DNA of 12,972 nt from the NCBI GenBank assembly GCA_934096755.1, contig CAKOMU010000028.1:1-12972 (forward strand), in the 5' to 3' direction. Positions 6,847 to 12,972 of this stretch are shown here, in pieces. Below the pieces are notes generated by a model. It saw only the letters and a program-made list of their open reading frames with translations, was not told the origin of the DNA and ran no database searches. How positions within the stretch are numbered: the first letter of the stretch is position 1; each line of letters begins with the position of its first letter. A program made the position numbers and the translations under genes. This DNA comes from an uncultured Bacilli bacterium (GTDB lineage: Bacteria; Bacillota_I; Bacilli_A; RF39; UBA660).

Positions 6847-9800
6847 CTATTTCCATGACGGTCCACCTATTAATTTATAAGTAGAATTATTTTCATCAAT
6901 TTCAACCGGCAAGCCATCCTTATCCTTATTTACTTTTGAAAATCCTTCCCATAAAGTCCAATAACCACTAGAACCAGTGTTATTTTCTCGATTTTCACTC
7001 TTAGTAAGACGATTATTAGCAATTATTTCTGCATCCTTATCAACTAATTTATCAATAAGAGCACTGTAACAATATATATTTTTATAAGTATTATTTCCTA
7101 CTTTAGCATCATAACAAGTAAGTGAGTTATTAATATATCCACCATCTTTTCCATGTTCTTTATTATATTCTTTAATAGTTTTAGTAACTTCTGGTGTCAT
7201 TTTAATACTAAAGGCAAGCGCAGAATTATCACTATCTTTACTATCATTGTAAATCATTTCATTATTTTCCGTAATTTCCTTAATAGTAGTTTCAGCTTTT
7301 TTATTTAATAATTGTAAAGATTTCATACTACTACTAGTAATCCAGTTATAACCAAAAGTTCTACCTGCCGTCGCTTCCGCAAATTTAGTAGTAGAAATTG
7401 TCTTCGTAGTAATATTTAGTTCACCTAAATCAAAGATACAATTTATACATTGGGGTTTGCATTCTGGACAATCTTTCCATTCACAAGTTCTATCAGCAGT
7501 ACTATCACTCTCACAACCAAAGTCACATTCTGGACAAGAAGGAACTTCATCATCAGAAGGTTTACATGGTGTTTCGTAGTTACATGCATATTCACCAGTA
7601 AAATCTATCGTTTTATCGTTTGTTTGTTTCCAAGAAATACTATCACCAATTTGTTCCTTACCACTCTTACCACCTGTATATGTAGCATCGATTAATCGAC
7701 CAAAGTAATAATCACTATCTGTATCCTTATGATTACTATCATATGTATAAAATTCACCCAAATCACGAATCTTTAATTTAAAGATTCCTCCACCAGTAGC
7801 ACTTGTAGAAATTGGCAAACCATTTATTTTTTCTAATTTAACTTCAACATCATCCTTTGATAATTTAAAGTCATTTGAATAAACAGTAACTTTTCCATTA
7901 GCAGCTATTTGATAGAATTTTTGTGGAGTAACATAATCTTGTGATTTTTCCACAGTTTTTTTAACAAACGATGCTTGTGAAATATAATGATCATCTGCCA
8001 TGCAACTATCTTTTGTACAGTATAAGAAAGTATATTTATTGAATACCTTATCAGTGTATTCACTATTATAATTCCAATCATCTAATTTTTGTTTATCTAC
8101 TTTTCCATCTAATTCCACAGAATTACCAAGACAATTATATTTATCATCAGTTTTACCTAAACAAATAGTAATAGTTTCATTTTCTTTTAAGGTATCCTTT
8201 TGTGCTTGCAATAAGTTTGCTTCTTTATCTTTCTCAGTTAACGCTTCTATTAACTTAAAATAATCTTTATTTATTTCATTACCACGATATTCATTATACT
8301 CATATTCTAATTTTTGTAGCCAACTAAACTCGTTAGTCCAACCAGTCGTACACTCATTATAATCTTTTATTGCTCTTTCATATAAAGTTTTTCCATCTTC
8401 CAACAATTTATTGGCTCTGTTACGTAAGTCTTTAACATGTTCTGTCAATGCTTTTTTACTACCGTTTTTACAGGTAGTTGATCCATCTTTGTTTGAATGA
8501 CAAGAGCAAATTGAATCATAAGTTTCTCCAACATCAGTAGTATACTCCCCTGACCAAGAAGAATCGTAATGTTCTAATTTAAACGAAGTAGTACCAGTAC
8601 TCCAATTAACATATTTATCGTCTATAATATATGCATTATATTTAAACTCAGTTTCCCAACATGTTTTATCATGAGAGCCACAACCAGAATAATAGTATAT
8701 TCCTTCTTCTGCAGCATCAGCTTCTTGATACAAATTCCAACCTTGTGCTAAAAATTTTTGAGCTAACACAATATCTTGAATAAATCCTTCTTTATCAATA
8801 CTATTTTTTCCGTTAGTAGACGAATCTGTAGTCTTATCACTTCCTGTATAACAAGATTTAGTCCCTTGAACATGTGCTGTTAATTGAAAATATCCACCAC
8901 ATTTAACATCTTTAATAATAGGATTTAGTTTAATTTCACTATAATCTTCTTTACAGAATATTTGACAATATTGATTACCACCTGGATTGTTTTCACCTTC
9001 CTTCGTTTTGTCATCAACAACACCGCCATGTACTTTAGCTAGCTTATAAGAATTTCCAGCATCATCACTTTGATTTAAAATACATTTTTTAATATTACTA
9101 GGTGCAGTTACTTTAGCAACAGCCTTATCTTCATCATCACTACATACTGGAACTTGAACTTCAGTTTTACAAGTATCATCTTGTGAATTATTACAAGGAA
9201 TTTTGGCATTTACCATTTTAGTTTTAGTATTAGAATTACTATCATTATTATTTTTCTTTTCAACAACTATAAATCTTTGCCAAAGATCATCAGCGTTACC
9301 AGTGCTAAATCCATCTTTACTACTTCTATATAAAATAGCGCCATCATAGCTATCCATTAAGCTATCGCCAGAATCATAGTAATCATAAGTTATAAAAGAA
9401 TCTCCAGTAATACAATTACTCATAGTTAAATTTCTTTCAACTAAGAATCTTATCTCAATTGTTCCAGAAACTTTTCCATCTTTAACACTATCCGTATTAT
9501 TTTTCAAAACAACAGAAATATCTTCATCCGCATTTTTAACAGAATTCCAAGCTTCACTACCTTTTAAAGCATATTCCATAGAATAATTAGTAACTGGATA
9601 TATACCAGCTTCAGCCCAGTTAGTTCCGTTTAATTTTAAATTTTTAATAAAGCCTTTTTCAACGTCTAAGTTTTTAACATCTAAAGTTGCATAAACGTAT
9701 TCAGTTAATTTAGTTTCAGTTTTCTCTACAATACTCACTCCAGCACTATTACCACTTATACTAAATTGAGTATCATTACGTGCAAATTCTACTGCAGCCT

Positions 9801-10527
9801 CAACACCTGATACAAATAGTTGTTGAGCGGCATAAATAACGTTATAAGAAGGAGTTCCCTCAGCATAATTTAACGTCGTATTTTTATGATACCAAGCACC
9901 ATAATTTAAACTATTCTTAACAGTATTTTCATTTTTACTTGAATAATAATGAGAAATGTCTAAAGAACCTCTATCTTTAAATAAAAACATCCATTGAATA
10001 CCTAAGTTTGTTAACGCAGAACCTTTTTCAAAGTATGTTGCACTAAGAGAGCCACTTGTTTTAAACCATCCGTGGGCTGCAACAAAGGCTCTACTAGCAA
10101 TACTAGTTGCCAAGTAAAAATCATCACCACTAACAGTAGCACCATTAACATTTAAAGTAACACTATTATTAAATTGATTATAACCATTCGCTGCAATTGC
10201 TAAAAGTCCATGGTCAATAATTTGTTGTTCTTTACTACTAGATGTATCACCAAGTAATCTTTCAACTTCATAATTGCTACCACCACCTTTTGCATATGGG
10301 TCTAAACAATAAGTAATATAAGAACCACCATTAGAGCTAGCATTATATTTGTTTTCTCCCCCATCAGTATCATTATACTTATAATTTTTATAAGAAAATC
10401 CATCAGCGCTTACAGTACCCGTTTTATTAACCGTAAAAGATTCTCCAACAGTAAACGCTGCCTCAGCATTATTAATTCCTACAAAACATAATAAACTAAC
10501 AAAAATAAATTTTAAACCTTTTTTCAT
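6847..10527 (-). CDS. Giant Cys-rich secreted protein with thioester-domain-like N-terminus (1226 aa)
   Basis: Signal peptide with likely cleavage after AEA (residue 23). Residues about 24-200 resemble a bacterial thioester (TED/TQXA) domain: YCLDP with Cys74, a middle LAIAANGYNQ, then DDFYLATSIASRAF where TEDs have TQxA. The thioester Gln position here is Ser142. Further parts are beta-rich modules, a Cys-containing segment (about 430-560), a probable coiled coil (about 695-790) and a cluster of ten cysteines at 982-1030 with two CPEC motifs. The mature chain has about 32 cysteines. No LPXTG-type signal and no C-terminal membrane span: it ends LIGGPSWK. The ATG overlaps the TGA of the upstream gene (ATGA). 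Probably a surface or pilus-tip adhesin exported with this machine; the role is inferred from context. Confidence 0.85.
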   Translation of the reverse strand: MKKGLKFIFVSLLCFVGINNAEAAFTVGESFTVNKTGTVSADGFSYKNYKYNDTDGGENKYNASSNGGSYITYCLDPYAKGGGSNYEVERLLGDTSSSKEQQIIDHGLLAIAANGYNQFNNSVTLNVNGATVSGDDFYLATSIASRAFVAAHGWFKTSGSLSATYFEKGSALTNLGIQWMFLFKDRGSLDISHYYSSKNENTVKNSLNYGAWYHKNTTLNYAEGTPSYNVIYAAQQLFVSGVEAAVEFARNDTQFSISGNSAGVSIVEKTETKLTEYVYATLDVKNLDVEKGFIKNLKLNGTNWAEAGIYPVTNYSMEYALKGSEAWNSVKNADEDISVVLKNNTDSVKDGKVSGTIEIRFLVERNLTMSNCITGDSFITYDYYDSGDSLMDSYDGAILYRSSKDGFSTGNADDLWQRFIVVEKKNNNDSNSNTKTKMVNAKIPCNNSQDDTCKTEVQVPVCSDDEDKAVAKVTAPSNIKKCILNQSDDAGNSYKLAKVHGGVVDDKTKEGENNPGGNQYCQIFCKEDYSEIKLNPIIKDVKCGGYFQLTAHVQGTKSCYTGSDKTTDSSTNGKNSIDKEGFIQDIVLAQKFLAQGWNLYQEADAAEEGIYYYSGCGSHDKTCWETEFKYNAYIIDDKYVNWSTGTTSFKLEHYDSSWSGEYTTDVGETYDSICSCHSNKDGSTTCKNGSKKALTEHVKDLRNRANKLLEDGKTLYERAIKDYNECTTGWTNEFSWLQKLEYEYNEYRGNEINKDYFKLIEALTEKDKEANLLQAQKDTLKENETITICLGKTDDKYNCLGNSVELDGKVDKQKLDDWNYNSEYTDKVFNKYTFLYCTKDSCMADDHYISQASFVKKTVEKSQDYVTPQKFYQIAANGKVTVYSNDFKLSKDDVEVKLEKINGLPISTSATGGGIFKLKIRDLGEFYTYDSNHKDTDSDYYFGRLIDATYTGGKSGKEQIGDSISWKQTNDKTIDFTGEYACNYETPCKPSDDEVPSCPECDFGCESDSTADRTCEWKDCPECKPQCINCIFDLGELNITTKTISTTKFAEATAGRTFGYNWITSSSMKSLQLLNKKAETTIKEITENNEMIYNDSKDSDNSALAFSIKMTPEVTKTIKEYNKEHGKDGGYINNSLTCYDAKVGNNTYKNIYCYSALIDKLVDKDAEIIANNRLTKSENRENNTGSSGYWTLWEGFSKVNKDKDGLPVEIDENNSTYKLIGGPSWK

Positions 10528-11282
10528 ATTTCACTTCTCCTACGTCTTCTAATTATTACAACCGCAGCAGTTGCACCACCAGCAACTACTATAACTCCCC
10601 CCACTATAAAGGCAACTTTATGTTCTTTTACAAAATTCCCAACATTTTGATACCATTTTAATTTATCTTCAGTAACACTATCTTTTGATCTTCTTTCCAA
10701 TTCTTTATTAATTTTTGTAGTAAAATCAGAAAAATCTAATTCATCAAAAGTAACAAAATATTGACATAAATAATAATCTTTCAAAGTATCGCACATTGAA
10801 TATTCAGCATAATCATTATATCTTGGTGTTGATAAATTAATGGTCTTATAAGTATTACCATCACAACCAGTTATATCACTAGCTTTAATCGTAAAAGTAA
10901 ATTTTGTTACAACTGATGCATCACGATATTCAAAATTAATATTACCATTATTGCTATCTGCATATGTATAAGTCTTAGTTTCTCCGGTTACTTCATTTTT
11001 AACTTCTACATAAAAATTTTCTGTCAAATTCAAAATATTAATTTGATAATAGCCTTCTTTAGGAACCCAATTTTCTTCTTCTTCGGTACCTATTAATACA
11101 TCCGGAATACCATATTCGTTTGGATCCAGCTCTCTTTCTTTAATTTCATAATTTGCTTTAATATTTGCCACTTCATTATTTAACTTGGCTTTTACCTCAT
11201 AATCGCACGTCGCCGCTTTCACAGGACTAGCCAATAACAAAAAAGAAGCAGAAAATATTGCTAATTCACGTAATCTTCCCAT
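10524..11282 (-). CDS. Secreted, C-terminally membrane-anchored protein (252 aa), first gene of the pilus operon
   Basis: The N-terminal signal peptide probably ends at VKA (residue 23). An extracellular beta-rich domain contains four cysteines (residues 26, 140, 164, 173), with TETKTYTYADSN and TKFTFTIKASD type strands. A helix at about 181-215 leads into one membrane span (about 223-244) and an RRRRR stop-transfer tail. The protein is therefore a type-I surface protein. No named family recognised. As the first gene behind the promoter at 11304-11332, sharing an ATGA overlap with the giant Cys-rich gene, it probably works with that protein, perhaps as its membrane anchor or docking partner, since the giant protein has no anchor of its own. 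This partnership is inference. Confidence 0.8.
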   Translation of the reverse strand: MGRLRELAIFSASFLLLASPVKAATCDYEVKAKLNNEVANIKANYEIKERELDPNEYGIPDVLIGTEEEENWVPKEGYYQINILNLTENFYVEVKNEVTGETKTYTYADSNNGNINFEYRDASVVTKFTFTIKASDITGCDGNTYKTINLSTPRYNDYAEYSMCDTLKDYYLCQYFVTFDELDFSDFTTKINKELERRSKDSVTEDKLKWYQNVGNFVKEHKVAFIVGGVIVVAGGATAAVVIIRRRRRSEI

Positions 11283-11303
11283 TTTGCCACCTACCTACCA
11301 TTA

Positions 11304-11332
11304 AGTCTACCATAAAACAACCTTTTTTTCAA
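11304..11332 (-). promoter_or_regulatory. Candidate promoter of the Tad-like operon
   Basis: Minus-strand TTGAAA (11332-11327) and TAGACT (11309-11304) are spaced by 17 bases. A TG one base before the -10 (11312-11311) makes it an extended -10. The predicted start, about 11297, leaves a very short leader with AGGTGG before the ATG at 11282. It lies downstream of a terminator, so a promoter is required here. Confidence 0.6.
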
Positions 11333-11373
11333 TTCCAAATTAATAACTAAAAAGTACCTAAAATTCATCAAAT

Positions 11374-11404
11374 AAAAAAGAAAAACTGCTGAAAAACAAC
11401 AGTT
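11374..11404 (-). terminator. Intrinsic terminator of the NPKTG surface-protein gene
   Basis: Read on the minus strand, AACTGTTG (11404-11397) pairs with CAGCAGTT (11391-11384), including one G-U pair, around a TTTTT loop. It is followed by TTTCTTTTTT. It starts six bases after the stop codon at 11410 and separates that gene from the pilus operon. Confidence 0.8.
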
Positions 11405-11409
11405 GAAAA

Positions 11410-11883
11410 TTATATCCTATTTATCTTTTTAGTCTTCTTAGTTTTTTTATTAATTAAATAAACTAATCCTGAACCACCACCTATGGCTGCAAACGGTATT
11501 ATCGCTCCAGTTTTAGGATTAGTAATTCCTCCACTAGCAACTCCAGATTTACCACAGCTATCAGGATTTACACTTAAATTAATAGTATAAGTATAACTGC
11601 TATTATCCGCCGGATCAGTTACCACAACTTTAATTTCATTATCACCATTATTTACATTAACTCTACCAGCACCAGTAACGCTGTAACCACTATTTTTAGC
11701 TTTAGCAATAATATTAACAGAATTACCTCCACACCATCTTGCTTTATTAACTTGTTTATTAACATTTAAATCTGCATTTATTCCTTCAATTTTTAAACTT
11801 TCCAATGGACTACTCTCAATTGCTCTAGCACCTACAGGCACCATAACCATCGCACACATAAACCCCATAAATAATTTTTTCAT
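11410..11883 (-). CDS. Small secreted protein with cadherin-like beta-sandwich and NPKTG sorting signal (157 aa)
   Basis: Signal peptide ends about ARA (residue 21). Residues about 29-106 match the pattern of the cadherin-like beta-sandwich domain (Pfam PF12733 type): LKIEGI, VNIIAKAKNSGYSVTGAGRV, then a GDNEIKVVVTD strand and SYTYTINLSV. Two cysteines (51 and 110) could staple it. The C-terminus is a sorting signal: NPKTG (122-126), a Gly/Ala-rich hydrophobic stretch (127-144), then KKTKKTKK. Such NPxTG signals are cut by sortases and the protein joined to the wall; no sortase gene is in the window, so the enzyme is elsewhere or the tail is simply a membrane anchor. Binding site GAGGAGTGAG precedes the ATG. 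Monocistronic, with its own terminator. Confidence 0.85.
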   Translation of the reverse strand: MKKLFMGFMCAMVMVPVGARAIESSPLESLKIEGINADLNVNKQVNKARWCGGNSVNIIAKAKNSGYSVTGAGRVNVNNGDNEIKVVVTDPADNSSYTYTINLSVNPDSCGKSGVASGGITNPKTGAIIPFAAIGGGSGLVYLINKKTKKTKKINRI

Positions 11884-11896
11884 GTACTCACTCCTC

Positions 11897-11909
11897 TATC
11901 CTAAGGATA
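11897..11909. repeat. Perfect dyad TATCCT-A-AGGATA over the predicted start site
   Basis: Six-base arms around one central base sit between the -10 candidate (11914-11909) and the binding site of the NPKTG gene, where a repressor operator would be expected. A chance dyad is possible in A+T-rich DNA. Confidence 0.5.
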
Positions 11910-11933
11910 TCATAGAAAAAAAAAAAAAATCAA
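11909..11933 (-). promoter_or_regulatory. Candidate promoter of the NPKTG gene with homopolymer spacer
   Basis: Minus-strand TATGAT (11914-11909) is a good -10. The best -35-like element is TTGATT (11933-11928), only 13 bases away, and the spacer is almost wholly a T run. As written the spacing is suboptimal. Confidence 0.4.
11916..11929. repeat. 14-base poly-A/poly-T tract
   Basis: An uninterrupted run of 14 A on the plus strand, followed after six bases (TCAATA) by eight T (11936-11943). It lies in the promoter spacer of the minus-strand gene. Long homopolymers slip in replication and are also prone to sequencing error. Confidence 0.9.
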
Positions 11934-11948
11934 TATTTTTTTTGCCAG

Positions 11949-11968
11949 TTTACACAAGATTTTACACA
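11949..11968. repeat. Direct repeat TTTACACA x2, 12-bp period
   Basis: TTTACACA occurs at 11949-11956 and 11961-11968 in the divergent intergenic region, upstream of both promoters. The spacing is near one helical turn, as for a dimeric regulator site. Regulator unknown. Confidence 0.5.
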
Positions 11969-11982
11969 GTCAAAAATACAAA

Positions 11983-12011
11983 TTGTAAATAAAAATAATT
12001 TATGCTATTAT
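11983..12011 (+). promoter_or_regulatory. Extended -10 promoter of the metallophosphoesterase-like gene
   Basis: TTGTAA (11983-11988), a 17-base spacer, then TATTAT (12006-12011) preceded by TGC, giving a TGnTATTAT extended -10. Predicted start about 12018, followed by AAGGATTGGAG and the ATG at 12038. Confidence 0.75.
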
Positions 12012-12037
12012 AAAAATAGTAAGGATTGGAGTAAAAA

Positions 12038-12856
12038 ATGAAAAAAATTATCATACCAATAATTCTCTTTATAACATTCATTTTAGTTGATATTTTTTTA
12101 ATCAATGGAAAAGGATTTAAAGTCGAAGAAGAAATAATTAAAATAAAGAATTTACCTGCATCTTTTCAAAACTTCAAAATAATGCAAATCAGTGATACTT
12201 TAATAAAAAATGAAAAAGAAATAGATAATCTTGAAAAAATTGTAAAACGCACTAATCAAGAAAACATAGATATCATTTTTTTTACCGGTGATTTATTTAG
12301 TCAATCTTACACCCCTAACCAAAATGATATTGAAAAAGTTACTAAGATACTTAAAAAATTAAATGCTAAACAATATAAGTATGCAGTTATCGGTGATGAA
12401 GACACCAAGGATTTGACTACCTATGAAAATATCTTAACTAATAGTGACTTTAAAATATTAAATAACGAATCTACTTATCTTTTTTACAAAAATAATATTC
12501 CTTTAAAAATCACTGGATTAACAAATCTTGATAACATAAATAAATCATTAACAATAGAAGATAACTTAGAAACCGCTGCTAATATTGTTATCACTCACTA
12601 TCCAGATTACTTTAGTCAACTAAAAAATGAAAACATTGATTTAATATTCGCAGGTCATTCCCTACTCGGTCAAATACGACTTCCTATATATGGAGGTATT
12701 CTTAAAGATTCATGGGCCACAAAATATTTAAATCATATATACTATGAAAATGAAACTACACTTTACGTCAGTGGTGGAATAGGTACCAAAAAAATAAATG
12801 TGAGATTATTTAACAAACCAGAAATAAATTTATACAAACTAAAACAAACAGATTAA
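12038..12856 (+). CDS. Membrane-anchored metallophosphoesterase-fold protein with degenerate active site (272 aa)
   Basis: An N-terminal membrane anchor (about residues 4-22) is followed by a calcineurin-like phosphoesterase fold. All family blocks can be aligned. The canonical metal ligands are largely replaced: DxH is ISDTL (Asp53 kept, His now Leu55); GDxxD is GDLFS (Asp85 kept, second Asp now Ser88); GNH(D/E) is GDED (119-122); the H before YPD is kept (His187); GHTHGGQ is GHSLLGQ (206-212, first His kept, second lost). The C-terminal signature VSGGIGT..VRLFNKPEINLYKL is intact, so this is neither truncated nor frameshifted. Family members of the YkuE/YaeI type are membrane-facing phosphoesterases. 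Here catalysis is doubtful and a binding or regulatory role is possible. Own promoter and terminator; transcribed away from the pilus locus. Confidence 0.85.
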   Translation: MKKIIIPIILFITFILVDIFLINGKGFKVEEEIIKIKNLPASFQNFKIMQISDTLIKNEKEIDNLEKIVKRTNQENIDIIFFTGDLFSQSYTPNQNDIEKVTKILKKLNAKQYKYAVIGDEDTKDLTTYENILTNSDFKILNNESTYLFYKNNIPLKITGLTNLDNINKSLTIEDNLETAANIVITHYPDYFSQLKNENIDLIFAGHSLLGQIRLPIYGGILKDSWATKYLNHIYYENETTLYVSGGIGTKKINVRLFNKPEINLYKLKQTD

Positions 12857-12883
12857 AACAATTTTACTTGTTTTAGTTTTTTT
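12854..12883 (+). terminator. A+T-rich hairpin and T-run after the phosphoesterase-like gene
   Basis: TAAAACAA (12854-12861) pairs with TTGTTTTA (12868-12875) around TTTTAC and is followed by GTTTTTTT. The left arm begins at the stop codon. An alternative longer pairing uses AAACTAAAACAA (12836-12847) with 12868-12879. The stem is weak in G:C pairs. Confidence 0.6.
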
Positions 12884-12903
12884 GACTAGTTTTGTCGAAT
12901 CAC

Positions 12904-12931
12904 TTGTATCTCAAAAAACTTCCTTTATAAT
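12904..12931 (+). promoter_or_regulatory. Candidate promoter for the right-edge gene
   Basis: Perfect TATAAT (12926-12931) with a poor -35, TTGTAT (12904-12909), 16 bases upstream. The predicted start, about 12938, is close to the AAGGAGGT site at 12943-12950. Confidence 0.5.
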
Positions 12932-12954
12932 AACGTCTTTGGAAGGAGGTAAAT

Positions 12955-12972
12955 ATGCCAAAAGTAAAAACA
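12955..12972 (+). CDS. rpmI: Probable 50S ribosomal protein bL35, first six codons only
   Basis: An ATG follows a near-perfect AAGGAGGT binding site with a four-base gap, and the six visible codons read MPKVKT. Ribosomal protein bL35 typically begins MPKMKT or MPKVKT, which is the reason for the name. The rest lies beyond the window, so the call rests on six residues, the strong binding site and the TATAAT upstream. In most Bacillota rpmI follows infC; here the upstream neighbour is the phosphoesterase-like gene, so either infC is elsewhere or this is another short basic protein. Confidence 0.5.

Noticed and set aside
7450..7695. An 81-codon open frame on the plus strand
   Set aside because: It lies entirely antisense to the Cys-rich part of the giant gene, has no binding site and reads as a low-complexity Thr/Phe-rich protein; a by-product of the opposite strand.
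6847..10527. LPXTG or membrane anchor at the C-terminus of the giant protein
   Set aside because: The end (LIGGPSWK after a polar stretch) has neither a sorting motif nor a hydrophobic span.
1..12972. CRISPR arrays, tRNA or rRNA genes, insertion sequences, riboswitches
   Set aside because: No regularly spaced repeats, cloverleaf-like sequence, transposase-like frame or terminal inverted repeats were recognised; intergenic gaps are too short for most structured RNAs.

Overview
This looks like a chromosomal segment of an A+T-rich (roughly 30% G+C by eye) monoderm Bacillota, probably an uncultured gut member of the Bacilli. The grounds are strong AGGAGG-type ribosome binding sites, sigma-A-type promoters, Gram-positive surface-protein architecture, no secretin gene, and a likely ribosomal protein bL35 gene at the right edge. 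UGA is a stop codon (gene ending at 10524) and tryptophan is UGG, so the standard bacterial code is used, not the Mycoplasma code.

Layout: positions 1-11282 are one minus-strand locus for a Tad/Flp-like (type IVc, type II secretion-related) pilus or surface-secretion machine. In transcription order from 11282 leftward it encodes: a type-I membrane-anchored secreted protein; a 1226-residue cysteine-rich secreted protein with an N-terminal thioester-domain-like region; a small TadE-like single-span protein; two tandem CpaB/RcpC-like SAF-domain proteins; a CpaF/TadA-like ATPase; TadB- and TadC-like platform proteins; two tiny cysteine-containing pilins; two larger pilin-like proteins; and the N-terminus of a probable TadZ/CpaE-like protein cut by the left edge. 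Genes are nearly contiguous (overlaps of 1 and 4 bp, mostly gaps under 20 bp). The one sizeable internal gap (1874-1958) holds a near-consensus promoter in front of the pilins, so subunits may be made in excess over the machine. The operon's own promoter candidate is at 11304-11332.

Positions 11374-11934 are a separate minus-strand unit: a small secreted protein with a cadherin-like beta-sandwich and an NPKTG cell-wall sorting signal, closed by its own terminator. Its upstream region contains a 14-A homopolymer, a dyad over the expected start site and a 12-bp-spaced direct repeat.

The right end is plus-strand: a well-formed extended -10 promoter drives a membrane-anchored metallophosphoesterase-fold protein that has lost most metal ligands (a likely pseudoenzyme), followed by a terminator, a promoter and the first six codons of a probable rpmI.

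How the parts may work together (inference): CpaF-like ATPase energises assembly through the TadB/C-like platform; the MKE-leader proteins are fibre subunits; the SAF proteins act on the outer membrane face; and the large Cys-rich protein and its neighbours are the surface or tip cargo. No prepilin peptidase or sortase is visible in this window, and no CRISPR, tRNA, rRNA or insertion sequence was seen.
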